Positions 23,490 to 31,714 of a stretch of 36,052 bases of DNA are shown piece by piece. Source of the DNA: CAKKQX01 sp046313915. GTDB taxonomy: Bacteria; Pseudomonadota; Gammaproteobacteria; Burkholderiales; SG8-41. Position numbers and translations under genes: made by a program. Location: positions 1 to 36,052 of the forward strand of contig JBKBXX010000020.1 in NCBI GenBank assembly GCA_046313915.1, in the 5' to 3' direction. Each line of letters opens with the position of its first letter. The stretch's first letter is position 1. Under the pieces are notes generated by a model, which made no database searches, was not told the DNA's origin, and saw only the letters and a list, made by a program, of their open reading frames with translations.

Positions 23490-24452
23490 ATGATCCGCTG
23501 CCTGGCAATGCTGGCGTGTTTGCTGTTGTATTGGTCCGGCCCGGCGTGGCCGCAGGAGTATCCTGCCAGACCGCTCAGGATGGTGCTGCCGTTTCCGGCC
23601 GGCGGCGGCAGCGACCTCATCGCGCGCATCATCGCCCAGAAATACTCCGCGCAGCTCGGCCAGCAGGTCGTCGTCGACAACCGCGCCGGCGCCAGCGGCA
23701 ACATCGCGGCCGACCTCGTTGCCAAGGCACCCGGCGACGGTTACACGGTACTGTTCGCCAACTCGTCGCTGTCGATCAGCCCGGCGATCTACAAAAAGCT
23801 CAGTTATGACCCGGTGCGTGATCTGACGGCGATCTCGATGGCCTCGTCATATCCGTTTGTGCTGGTCGCGCATCCGGCGCTGCCGGTGAAAAACGTCAGG
23901 GAGCTGGTCGCGCTCGCCAAATCCAGACCGAACTTGCTCGATTATTCGTCGGCCGGTACTGGCACGATGTCGCATATGGCGATGGAAATGCTGCGCGTGA
24001 AAACCGGCACGCGGATTACGCATCTACCGTATAAGGGCGCTGCGCCGGCCACGGTGGCGCTGCTGACCGGCGAATCGCAGGCGGCCTTTGTCGTGATGCC
24101 CGTTGCCGCGCCGCTCATCAATACCGGCAGGCTGCGCGGGCTCGGTGTTGCGGCGAAGACTCGTTCGGCGGTGGCGCCGAACGTGCCGACGATGGAAGAA
24201 GCCGGCGTGCCGGACCATCTCGCGCTGCAATGGAACGGCCTGTTTGTGCCGTCGAAAACGCCGCAGGCCGTGCAGGACAGGCTGTATCGCGAATGGGTGA
24301 TGGCCGTGAAATCGCCCGAGGTCGTGCAGCGCATCCGCGCCGAGGGTGCCGAACCCGGCGGCAACTCGCCAGCGGAATTCTCGGCGTTCTACAAGGCTGA
24401 GGCGGCGAAGTGGGCGGATGTCGCAAAACGGTCCGGCACGACAGTCGATTAG
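23490..24452 (+). CDS. Bug-family tripartite tricarboxylate transporter receptor (periplasmic), copy 2
   Basis: A 320-residue receptor with a signal peptide (MIRCLAMLACLLLYWSGPAWPQ). Bug motifs are YPARPLRMVLPFPAGGGSDLIAR, VVDNRAGASGNIAADLVAK, DGYTVLFAN, HLPYKGAAPATVALLTGE and LRGLGVAAKTRS. It has the same length as copy 1 and clear paralogy, but is diverged. It may bind a different carboxylate of the same pathway. AGGGGGAGG lies just before the ATG. It is followed after 8 bp by the Ldh2-family gene, so it is in the operon. Confidence 0.9.
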   Translation: MIRCLAMLACLLLYWSGPAWPQEYPARPLRMVLPFPAGGGSDLIARIIAQKYSAQLGQQVVVDNRAGASGNIAADLVAKAPGDGYTVLFANSSLSISPAIYKKLSYDPVRDLTAISMASSYPFVLVAHPALPVKNVRELVALAKSRPNLLDYSSAGTGTMSHMAMEMLRVKTGTRITHLPYKGAAPATVALLTGESQAAFVVMPVAAPLINTGRLRGLGVAAKTRSAVAPNVPTMEEAGVPDHLALQWNGLFVPSKTPQAVQDRLYREWVMAVKSPEVVQRIRAEGAEPGGNSPAEFSAFYKAEAAKWADVAKRSGTTVD

Positions 24453-24460
24453 CCATCGCC

Positions 24461-25468
24461 ATGCCAAAATTGTCGTTTGATGTGCTGACCGATCTCGCCG
24501 CCCGTGGTCTGAGAAAAGCCGGCGCATCCCGCTCCATGGCGCTGGCCACTGCCCGGGCCCTGGTTGCCGCCGAGATGGACGGGCTGGCCACGCACGGCGT
24601 ATCGCGCGTCGCGCTCTACGCGCAGCATTTGCGCGAAGGCCGCGTCCTCGGCAGGGCGAAACCCAAAATCATCCGGAAAAAAGGCGGCACCTGCCTCGTC
24701 GACGCCTGTGGCGGCCTCGCATATGAAGCTGCCGCGATAGCGGTAAAAGAAGCAATCAAGCGCGCCAAACGCTACGGCGTTGCGTTCTGCGGCATCACCA
24801 ACAGCCATCATTTCGGCGCCGCTGCCTACCATCTTGCGCCGGTGGCGGAAGCGGGCTTGGTCGGGATGGCGTTCAGCAACTCGCCGGCGGCGATCAATGC
24901 CTGGGGTGGTAAAAAACCGTTTTACGGCACCAACCCCATCGCCGCGGTTTTTCCGAGAAAGGACGCCGCGCCCATCGTGGTCGATCTTTCGCTCACCGAA
25001 GTCACACGCGGCAAGATCATGTTGGCGGCGAAAGAAGGCAAGCCCATTCCCCTCGGTTGGGCGGTGGACCGCGACGGCAAGCCGACCACCGACGCGAGGG
25101 CCGCGCTGACCGGCAGTCTCACCGCCATCGGCGGCGTCAAAGGTACGGCGCTCGCGCTGATGGTCGAAGTGCTGTGTGTCGCGCTGACCGGCGCTGCCTT
25201 CAGCTTCGAAAACGATTCCTACTTCGAGCCTGGCAAGGCGCCGCGCATCGGCCATGCCATTCTTGCCATCGATCCCGCTGCCTTGGCCGGCGCAGATGTC
25301 TATTTCGAACGCGTCGAAACGATGGTTTCGAACATGCTCGCCGACGAAGGCGTGCGGTTGCCGGGCACGAGACGACAGCAGGCTGCTGCAAAAGCCCGAA
25401 GCGAGGGTCTCGAAATCGCCGCGGCGTTGTACGACGAATTGCTTGCACTGGCAAAAAGCGGCGGATAA
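24461..25468 (+). CDS. Ldh2-family malate/(sulfo)lactate-type dehydrogenase
   Basis: A protein of about 335 residues of the NAD(P)-dependent malate/L-lactate dehydrogenase type 2 family (ComC, YbiC, AllD, DpkA). Motifs are DGLATHGVSRVALYAQHLREGR, ITNSHHFGAAAYHLAPVAEAGLVGMAFSNSPA with the catalytic His, KPFYGTNPIAAVFP and FFEPGKAPR-like nucleotide/substrate segments (seen as SYFEPGKAPRIGH). ComC members interconvert sulfolactate and sulfopyruvate, which would fit a SuyAB operon; oxidation of malate-like hydroxydiacids is the other obvious role. The ATG at 24461 is preferred to an upstream frame extension overlapping the Bug gene. It is the last gene of the run. Confidence 0.85.
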   Translation: MPKLSFDVLTDLAARGLRKAGASRSMALATARALVAAEMDGLATHGVSRVALYAQHLREGRVLGRAKPKIIRKKGGTCLVDACGGLAYEAAAIAVKEAIKRAKRYGVAFCGITNSHHFGAAAYHLAPVAEAGLVGMAFSNSPAAINAWGGKKPFYGTNPIAAVFPRKDAAPIVVDLSLTEVTRGKIMLAAKEGKPIPLGWAVDRDGKPTTDARAALTGSLTAIGGVKGTALALMVEVLCVALTGAAFSFENDSYFEPGKAPRIGHAILAIDPAALAGADVYFERVETMVSNMLADEGVRLPGTRRQQAAAKARSEGLEIAAALYDELLALAKSGG

Positions 25469-25499
25469 CAAGCCCTGTTTTTCTCCCTCGTGCAGCGCT

Positions 25500-26201
25500 T
25501 CAGGCGGCTTCGAAGCCGTGCGCCTTCATTTTCCGCGTGGCGGCTGGCGTAGTCAGGAAACGGACAAATTTCCGCGCCGCGTCCGCCTGTCGTGAACCGT
25601 CGAGCACGGCCGCGGCGAAGGCGGTGGCCTGCTGCAGCTCGGGCGGGAAGGGGCCGACGAGCTCGAAGCCTTCGACCGCGAGAATCTCGCTCACCATCTG
25701 TACCCCGATCTCGGCTTCGCCGCCCACCACGATTTCGCCGACCAGTCCTCCCGCAATCACCTTGAATTTGGGTTTCAGCTGGGCGGCAATGCCGAGGCGT
25801 TCGATCACCTGCTCGAAATGCAGTCCGCTCTGGCCAAGCGTGGTGTAAGCGATCGACTTCGCGTCCAGCAATGCGTGTGTGAACGCTTGCACCGAACCGA
25901 TGTCGGGTTTTGCCGCGGCAGCGCGCACCCCGATACCCACCAGCGTGCTGGCGAGTCCGGCGCGGCTGCCGGCCACGATCCTGTCGCGTCGGGCGAGCTC
26001 GTCCACTCCGGTATCGGTGGCGATCACCACGTCGGCGGTCTCCCCGTTGCCGATGCGCTCCAGCGTCTGGGCGGTGGTCGACCACTCGATCGCGAGGGCA
26101 TGTCCGCTAGAACGCTCGAATCCCGCGGCAAGGCCGGGCAGCACCGCGCGCATGGCGTTGGTGGAAAAAACCTTGAGAACGGCGGCACGGGATGGGGGCA
26201 T
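25500..26201 (-). CDS. ModA-like substrate-binding-fold protein without signal peptide, copy 1
   Basis: A 233-residue periplasmic-binding-protein-fold domain of the molybdate-binding (ModA/SBP_bac_11) type. It shows LKVFSTNAMRAVLPGLAAGFE, NGETADVVIATDTGVDELARRDRIV, AYTTLGQSGLHFEQVIERLG and EIGVQMVSEILAVEGFELVGPFPPELQ. No signal peptide is visible from the preferred ATG at 26201, nor in the frame upstream, so it may stay in the cytoplasm. It is a tandem paralogue of the next gene (61-bp gap). It ends tail to tail with the Ldh2 gene. Function unknown; ligand sensing or a moonlighting role is conjecture. Confidence 0.8.
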   Translation of the reverse strand: MPPSRAAVLKVFSTNAMRAVLPGLAAGFERSSGHALAIEWSTTAQTLERIGNGETADVVIATDTGVDELARRDRIVAGSRAGLASTLVGIGVRAAAAKPDIGSVQAFTHALLDAKSIAYTTLGQSGLHFEQVIERLGIAAQLKPKFKVIAGGLVGEIVVGGEAEIGVQMVSEILAVEGFELVGPFPPELQQATAFAAAVLDGSRQADAARKFVRFLTTPAATRKMKAHGFEAA

Positions 26202-26262
26202 CGGATCGAGGTCGGTGGTGAGTGCAGAGGGGCGGCTTCGATGATATCCGCGCTTGGTGATG

Positions 26263-26988
26263 CTACGGCCTCGCGAATCCGCTTGCCTGCATGACGGACG
26301 CGGCGGCGGGGCCGGCAAGAAATTCGGCGAGAGCCCGGGCCGCAGCGGCACGCGGGGAACCGGCGAGGACGGCTGCAGAAAATACGGTGATCTGCTGCAA
26401 ACCGGGCGGCAGCGGGCCCGCCAGCTCGCAGCCTTCGACGGCGAGGATTTCGCTGATCATTTGGACGCAGAGCTCGGCTTCACCGCGCACCACCAGTTCG
26501 CCGACCAGTCCTCCCGCGATGGTGCGGGATTTCGCTTGCAGCTCGCCGGCGATGCCAAAACGCGCGGCGATCTGCATGAGGAGAATGCCGCCCACGCCGC
26601 GCGAGGCATAGGCGATCGATTGCGCGTCGAGCAGCGCGCGCCTGAAGGCTGCGACTGAACTGATGTCGGGTTTCGCTGCGCCGGCGCGCACGCCGATGCC
26701 GACCCCGGTGCTGCCGAGGTCGATGCGGCTCGCGGGTGCGATCTTGCCCAGCTTCGTCAGCTCGTCGATGCCGGCCCTGGTCGCGATCACCAAGTCTGCC
26801 GTTTCGCCATTTTTGACGCGAGCCAGGATCTGGTCGGTGGCGTTGAAATCGATGGCAATCCTCGACCCGTGCGCGGCTTCGAACAGCGGGGCGAGTTTGG
26901 TCAGGGCGGCATTCACCGCGTTGGTGGAAAAAACCCGGATTGCCGGGGCGTTCACGTTCCTTTCCGCCGCTGCGAGGGTTGCCTTCAT
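26263..26988 (-). CDS. ModA-like substrate-binding-fold protein without signal peptide, copy 2
   Basis: A 241-residue paralogue of the preceding protein: IRVFSTNAVNAALTKLAPLFEAAHG, VKNGETADLVIATRAGIDELTKLGKI, YASRGVGGILLMQIAARFG and ELCVQMISEILAVEGCELAGPLPPGLQQ. The N terminus MKATLAAAERNVNAPAIRVFSTN has no hydrophobic core, so no Sec signal. Its ATG overlaps the stop of the MFS gene (ATGA), so the two are translationally coupled. No ABC permease or ATPase gene is adjacent, which argues against a normal ABC importer. Confidence 0.8.
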   Translation of the reverse strand: MKATLAAAERNVNAPAIRVFSTNAVNAALTKLAPLFEAAHGSRIAIDFNATDQILARVKNGETADLVIATRAGIDELTKLGKIAPASRIDLGSTGVGIGVRAGAAKPDISSVAAFRRALLDAQSIAYASRGVGGILLMQIAARFGIAGELQAKSRTIAGGLVGELVVRGEAELCVQMISEILAVEGCELAGPLPPGLQQITVFSAAVLAGSPRAAAARALAEFLAGPAAASVMQASGFARP

Positions 26989-28226
26989 GCCTGCTGCGCG
27001 GCCAGTGCGCGCCTGCGCATGCGTGCGAGCACGACGGACAGGGCCACGCCCACCAGGCAGGCGCCGCTGATGCTGACGAAACCCCAAGTGAACGTTCCGG
27101 CCTTGTCCCGGATTACGCCCAGCGCATAGGCGGTGAAAAAACCGCCGAGGTTGGCGAAAAGATTGCTGAACCCGGTTGCGGTGCCGGCGATGCGCGGCCC
27201 CAGCACTTCCACCGGCACCAGGAACAGCGGCCCGAAATAGAACTGCAGGAAAACGGAATTGACCGCGATCACCACGAGCAGCAAGGGGATCGATTCCACT
27301 ACCACCAGCAGCGTTGCGGTGCAGGCGAGAATGGCGAGCGCCCCGCCGATGACCAGTGGCGGGTTTTTGGTGCGGTCGGAGACGTAGCCGCCAACGGTGT
27401 TCGACGGCGCGGTGAACGCAGCACTCATCGCCACCACCAATCCTGCGGTCTGCACCGACAGCCCGCGGTCGGCCACCAGCAGCGAAGGCAGCCAGAAGTT
27501 GAAAGCCATGACCACCGAAAAGCGCACGAACTGCAATCCGCTGCATACCCACATGATGGGGTAGCGGAACAGCCGGAAAAGGTCGCCGAGCGCAAGATGC
27601 TGCGCCTGTTGCGCGCGCGGCTTCTCCCTGGCGTAGGCGCGATAGAGGAAGGCCGCTGCCATGCCCAGCGCGGCAAACAGGATGAAGGCGACGCGCCAGC
27701 CGTAGAGCGCAGTGAGCAGCGGTCCGCCGAGCGAGAGCACGATGGTGCCGGCAAAGCCGCCCAGCATGTAGAGGCTCATGGCGGTGGCGCGGCGTTGCGG
27801 CGGAAACCACGATGCCAGCAGCGTCATGCCCGGGGCGAACAGCAGCGCACGGAAAGCGCCGGCGATGAACTGGGTCGCGAGCGCCAGAGGGAAACTGTGA
27901 ATCAGCCCGAACAGGAGCGAAAACGCCGACCAGCCGAGCAGTCCGGTGAAGAACAGGCGCCGCGGCCCGTAACGGTCGGAGAGATAGCCGGCCGGGATCT
28001 GCCCCAAGGCGTAGGAAAGCGTCATTGCGGCCGACAACATGCCGGCCTGGCTGAAGCTGATCTGCAGATCCTCGCGGATCAGCGGCAGCAGCAGGGGGAG
28101 GGCGCTGAAAGTGATGCCGTGGACGAGCTGGCAGAACACCACCAGCACCACGGTGTTGACGCCTTCGCGCGGCATGGTGGCGGATGCCTTGACGCGGGTG
28201 GCCAAAGACTCGGGATCGGAACTCAC
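26985..28226 (-). CDS. MFS transporter (anion/organic acid porter-like)
   Basis: A protein of about 413 residues with twelve predicted membrane segments. The first half carries the MFS loop motif GYLSDRYGPRRLFFTGLLGW and FAPGMTLLASWFPPQRRATAMSLYMLGGFAG, the second half GGYVSDRTKNPPLVIGG. The general look is that of anion:cation symporter-type MFS proteins that carry organic acids. The GTG at 28226 is used as start (VSSDPESLA); an ATG at 28175 is an alternative, and a further upstream extension is Cys/Arg-rich and unlikely. It is translationally coupled to the ModA-like gene downstream. Confidence 0.87.
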   Translation of the reverse strand: MSSDPESLATRVKASATMPREGVNTVVLVVFCQLVHGITFSALPLLLPLIREDLQISFSQAGMLSAAMTLSYALGQIPAGYLSDRYGPRRLFFTGLLGWSAFSLLFGLIHSFPLALATQFIAGAFRALLFAPGMTLLASWFPPQRRATAMSLYMLGGFAGTIVLSLGGPLLTALYGWRVAFILFAALGMAAAFLYRAYAREKPRAQQAQHLALGDLFRLFRYPIMWVCSGLQFVRFSVVMAFNFWLPSLLVADRGLSVQTAGLVVAMSAAFTAPSNTVGGYVSDRTKNPPLVIGGALAILACTATLLVVVESIPLLLVVIAVNSVFLQFYFGPLFLVPVEVLGPRIAGTATGFSNLFANLGGFFTAYALGVIRDKAGTFTWGFVSISGACLVGVALSVVLARMRRRALAAQQA

Positions 28227-28417
28227 GGGATTCGGATTCCCCGCGTTGCGGCAGGGCGGACAGGTTCGATGACAGACACGGCGCAACGGTAACACGCGCC
28301 CTCGCGGCGCGAATTGTCTTAAATCAAGTTATCGTCAGGGGCGCGCGGTTCCCGCTCGGTATGCTGTTCCAGGCGGGGATCCGGTCTTGCAGTTTTCCGC
28401 TGGTTATCGGTTCGCAT

Positions 28418-29080
28418 TCAGTCGGCAGCAAAACAATAAATCAGGCCCGCCCCGCCCGAGCTGCGCAGATTGTCCTGGCTGCAGCCGCGCGACAGATGCG
28501 AGGCGTTCCAGGAGCGGGAAGCTTCGTCGTCCCTGAGGCCCCAGCGGTCGTGGTGGCCGACCTGCGCGGCACCACCTTCGTCGCTGCGGGTCCAGTTGCC
28601 ACAGGTCGTATCCTTGCCGGGCGGGAAAGCCGTGCCGTCCGGCCGCGAGCCGGTGAGGATGTCGTGCACGTTGGGCACGTCTGCGCGGCCGTTGACGCGC
28701 TCCCCCTTTTCGGTCAACGCCGTCATGCGGTTGATATTGTTGATATCGTGCAACTCGGCGACGTTGCGTGCGATGAGCCTGCCTTCGGCGTTGTGCCACG
28801 GCCCCTTGCCGATGCGGTCGCGCGCGTTGACCGCGGGTTGGCCGTCGGCGGCAGCGGTGCTGAGATAAGCGCGCCAGCGGTGCTTGCCTGCACCCACGGC
28901 GGCAGCGAGCGACTGGCAATGCTTGTCCGCACCCGCCAGGCCGCCCAGATCCGCGCCCTTGCCGGAACCGACGCTGCTGATGAAGAACGTCATGCGCGAC
29001 GGCTGCACCTGCGCAGCGGCGGCTGGAATCAGCACCAGCAGCGCGAGCGACGCGATCATGCCGAAATTTGTCTGCTTCAT
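28418..29080 (-). CDS. Secreted lectin-like protein, function unknown
   Basis: A 220-residue protein with signal peptide MKQTNFGMIASLALLVLIPAAAAQ. The mature part starts MTFFISSVGSGKGADLGGLAGADKHCQSLAAAVG, then HRWRAYLSTAA, NARDRIGKGPWHNAEG, HDILTGSRPDGTAFPPG and TCGNWTRSDEGGAAQVGHHDRWG. Cysteines at KHCQ, TTCG, RGCS and YCFA are probably disulfide-bonded. I recall similar secreted proteins in Burkholderiales loosely annotated as lectins, but the activity is not established. GGAG lies seven bases before the ATG. It is on the same strand as the MFS gene but 191 bp upstream of it. Confidence 0.75.
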   Translation of the reverse strand: MKQTNFGMIASLALLVLIPAAAAQVQPSRMTFFISSVGSGKGADLGGLAGADKHCQSLAAAVGAGKHRWRAYLSTAAADGQPAVNARDRIGKGPWHNAEGRLIARNVAELHDINNINRMTALTEKGERVNGRADVPNVHDILTGSRPDGTAFPPGKDTTCGNWTRSDEGGAAQVGHHDRWGLRDDEASRSWNASHLSRGCSQDNLRSSGGAGLIYCFAAD

Positions 29081-29183
29081 CGGACATCTCCGGTAAAAAA
29101 ACCTGTGGTCTGGTCAGGCGCAAGGCGCGACCGCAATGTCACTGTAACATATACAGCGGCACGACTGGTCGTATTCCGGATGA

Positions 29184-30446
29184 TTACCCGGCCATTCCGG
29201 CGGCGGCTTGCGAACGCAGATCGAGGCCGCTGAAGGCGTGCGCGTCCATCAGCAGGCCGCGGTGCATTTCGGCCAGGGTATTGATGCCGACGAGCGCCAT
29301 GTCGCGGTCGATTTCCTCGCGCAGCAGCCTGATTGCGTGACGCACGCCGGCCTCGCCGGCGATGGCGGCGGCGTAGAGGAAAGGCCGGCCGACGAACACG
29401 AAATCCGCGCCCAGCGCCAGCGCTTTCAGCACGTCGGTGCCGCGACGTATGCCGCTGTCCATCATCACCGTCATGCCGCCGGCCTCGGCCTTGATGCCGG
29501 GCAGTACCCGCAGCGGCGTCACCGCACCGTCGAGCTGGCGTCCGCCGTGATTGGAGACGATGATGCCGTCGACGCCGGCTTCGCGTGCGAGACGGGCGTC
29601 GTTCTTGTCGAGTATGCCTTTCACCACCAGGCGTCCTTGCCACAGTCGCCGCATCAGCGCCACATGGTTCCATGACAGCCGGTCGCGGCGGCCGGCGACG
29701 CGCTCGCCGGTCATCGAAAGCAGCGGCACGCGCGGTCCCATGTTCTCGAAGTGCGGCATGCCGTGCAGCAACAGCGTGCGCAAGAACATGCCGAACAGCC
29801 AGTGCGGCCGTATGAGGCCGTCCCATGCCAGCCGCAGCGAAGGCCGCAGCGGCGTGTGGAAACCGCTGCGTACATTGTTCTCGCGGTTGGCGGATACCTG
29901 TACATCCACCGTCAGCACCAGGGTGTCGTAGCCCGCGCGTCCGACGCGTTCGACCAGCCGGGCGATGGTATCGTCATCGCCGGGCAGATAAGCCTGGAAC
30001 CACGCGGTGGCGCCTTCCTTTCTCACCTGCTCGAGCGGTGTGAGCGCCGCGCCGCTCAGGATCATGGGGATGTTGGCTTGTGCCGCTGCGCGCGCCAGCA
30101 CGAGATCGCCCTGATATGCCGCCATCGCCGTGCCGCCCATGGGCGCCATGCCGAAGGGCGCGTCGTAGCTGCGGCCGAAAAGCGTCGTCCTGAGCGTGCG
30201 TGCCGTGGTGTCGACCAGGGTCCTCGGCACGAAGGCGAGATCGTCCCATACCGCACGGTTCGCGCGCAGCGAGGCGTTGGTTTCGGCGCCGCCCGTGACG
30301 TAACCGTAGATCGGGCGCGGAATGTAACGGCGGGCCACCTGCTCGAAATCGTCCAGCGCGAGGATCTTGCGCAGGATGCGCGGCGGCGCGGGCTGGCGGG
30401 TTGCGGGGGCAAGGGTTTCGGTCAGTTCTTGCTTGCTGGCGGACAT
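29184..30446 (-). CDS. FMN-dependent 2-hydroxyacid dehydrogenase/oxidase (LldD-like)
   Basis: A 420-residue TIM-barrel flavoenzyme of the L-lactate dehydrogenase / glycolate oxidase family. Features are YGYVTGGAETNASLRANRAVWDD, APFGMAPMGGTAM for FMN binding, LVLTVDVQVSANRENNVRSGF, LVVKGILDKNDARLAREAGVDGIIVSNHGGRQLDGA with the catalytic His and Arg, and MDSGIRRGTDVLKALALGADFVFVGRPFLYA. It oxidises a 2-hydroxy acid (lactate-, mandelate- or sulfolactate-like) to the 2-oxo acid, passing electrons to quinone or oxygen. It could supply the oxo acid used by the ThDP enzymes nearby; substrate unknown. No strong ribosome-binding site precedes the ATG at 30446. Confidence 0.9.
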   Translation of the reverse strand: MSASKQELTETLAPATRQPAPPRILRKILALDDFEQVARRYIPRPIYGYVTGGAETNASLRANRAVWDDLAFVPRTLVDTTARTLRTTLFGRSYDAPFGMAPMGGTAMAAYQGDLVLARAAAQANIPMILSGAALTPLEQVRKEGATAWFQAYLPGDDDTIARLVERVGRAGYDTLVLTVDVQVSANRENNVRSGFHTPLRPSLRLAWDGLIRPHWLFGMFLRTLLLHGMPHFENMGPRVPLLSMTGERVAGRRDRLSWNHVALMRRLWQGRLVVKGILDKNDARLAREAGVDGIIVSNHGGRQLDGAVTPLRVLPGIKAEAGGMTVMMDSGIRRGTDVLKALALGADFVFVGRPFLYAAAIAGEAGVRHAIRLLREEIDRDMALVGINTLAEMHRGLLMDAHAFSGLDLRSQAAAGMAG

Positions 30447-30705
30447 GGAGGCGGCGGCGGGTCGTTTTCCGGTTCGGGAGACTAGATGAAGAATAAAAGG
30501 CAGTCAATGCGGGCACGATTGTGCCGGCTATTGCGGGTGTGCGGGTGAGCGAAAAGCGGCTGCGCATGCGGGCAGGGCCGGCACCCGCCAGGGAGCATGA
30601 CGGGGAATCTTTTTGCTGCGCGACAGGCTGGCAGCATTACGCTGGCCATTCAGGGATGGCCGCATTTCCCCGCGAGTGGACGTGATCCGCTTATTCTGCC
30701 GTGTC

Positions 30706-31446
30706 TTACGCGGGCAGCTCTGCCACAGCCCCGATGCACCGGCGGGCCCGCTCGATCGCGTCTTTCCTGGTATCCGCAAGCTGGCGCCAGGCTTCCTCTT
30801 GCGGCAAACCGCTCAGGCTCGGGGCGTGGCCTTCGAGAAATGCGTGCAGGTGCAGCAGCAAGGCGGCGTAAAGATCGGAAGGGTCGCCATAAACAGCATC
30901 CAGCCGCTCGATCAAAGGAGACCCGATCCAGCCGGCGGCATACTGCAGATGGTCGTCATGGAGTCGTTCTGTTTCCCCGGCCAGGTAAAGGGCGGCGACC
31001 TGATTGCAGAGCTGCTCGGGATACGCGAGCGCGCGGCTGAATTCGCCTGTCTGATCAAAAAAGAACACCTTGTTTTTGCCGCGAGGCAGGCATTCGTCGG
31101 CGTATATGCATTTGAGCGGAATCCTGAGGTGATCGTTGGCACTGCTGAAATCCGACTTGATGCTCAGATCCACGGCGCCGATGCTTTCGACGACCACCCA
31201 GCTGTGCGGTCTCTGGTAGAAGCCGATGTTGCCGGATTTTTTCGTTGCCGCCTTGACAAAAAAGGCTTCGCCGTGGAAGAAGGCGGGCTCGTGTCCGAGA
31301 GACCGGCTCAGCAGAGCGGTGATCCAGGCATGGTCGCGGCAGCTCCAGCCGGCATCCACCGCATTGCCGTGCATGCTCGGACCGATCCACAGGAAATGGC
31401 GGATCTCCCGCAAAAAACGGTCGGCACTCAGTCCTCTCAGCGGCAT
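30706..31446 (-). CDS. Unrecognised protein with Cys-His-Asp set (transglutaminase/cysteine-protease-like)
   Basis: About 246 residues from the ATG at 31446; a GTG at 31518 would add 24. I do not recognise the family by name. The arrangement AGWSCRDHAWITALL (C36), RPHSWVVVE (H81) and GAVDLSI (D93) is the spacing and context seen in transglutaminase-like and papain-like cysteine hydrolases, where Cys starts a helix and His and Asp sit on adjacent strands. The C-terminal half is helical (LCNQVAALYLAGE; DLYAALLLHLHAFLEGH). No signal peptide or membrane segment is seen. The upstream gap carries a possible promoter for the divergent ThDP gene. Catalysis is inference. Confidence 0.65.
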   Translation of the reverse strand: MPLRGLSADRFLREIRHFLWIGPSMHGNAVDAGWSCRDHAWITALLSRSLGHEPAFFHGEAFFVKAATKKSGNIGFYQRPHSWVVVESIGAVDLSIKSDFSSANDHLRIPLKCIYADECLPRGKNKVFFFDQTGEFSRALAYPEQLCNQVAALYLAGETERLHDDHLQYAAGWIGSPLIERLDAVYGDPSDLYAALLLHLHAFLEGHAPSLSGLPQEEAWRQLADTRKDAIERARRCIGAVAELPA

Positions 31447-31579
31447 GCGGTTAACTTGACCATCTGCTGTATCCTTCGGGCGGAAAAGGGGGGCTTTGCG
31501 TTCGCGAGGCGATTGCACGGGAAAAGGAGTCTGGTGGCATTCGCAGGCATTTTCCCTGGCCGTTCTTTTCGAACTTTTC

Positions 31580-31585
31580 TATAAT
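31580..31585 (+). promoter_or_regulatory. Perfect -10 box upstream of the second ThDP gene
   Basis: TATAAT sits 129 bp before the ThDP gene start. No good -35 is visible at 16-18 bp (the region reads TGGCCG). A small hairpin ACGGC-TTT-GCCGT follows at about 31610-31622. It could be the promoter of the 31715 gene with an activator-dependent -35. Weak evidence. Confidence 0.35.
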
Positions 31586-31714
31586 GGTGCCAGCAACTTA
31601 CGCCAAGCTTACGGCTTTGCCGTGAGCGGGCCTCACTTTTCGCCGGCGGCACGATAGGCGCCCTGGCGGTCTCCGAACACGAATTCCGCCGGCTTTCGAG
31701 GGAGAAGCATTGCG

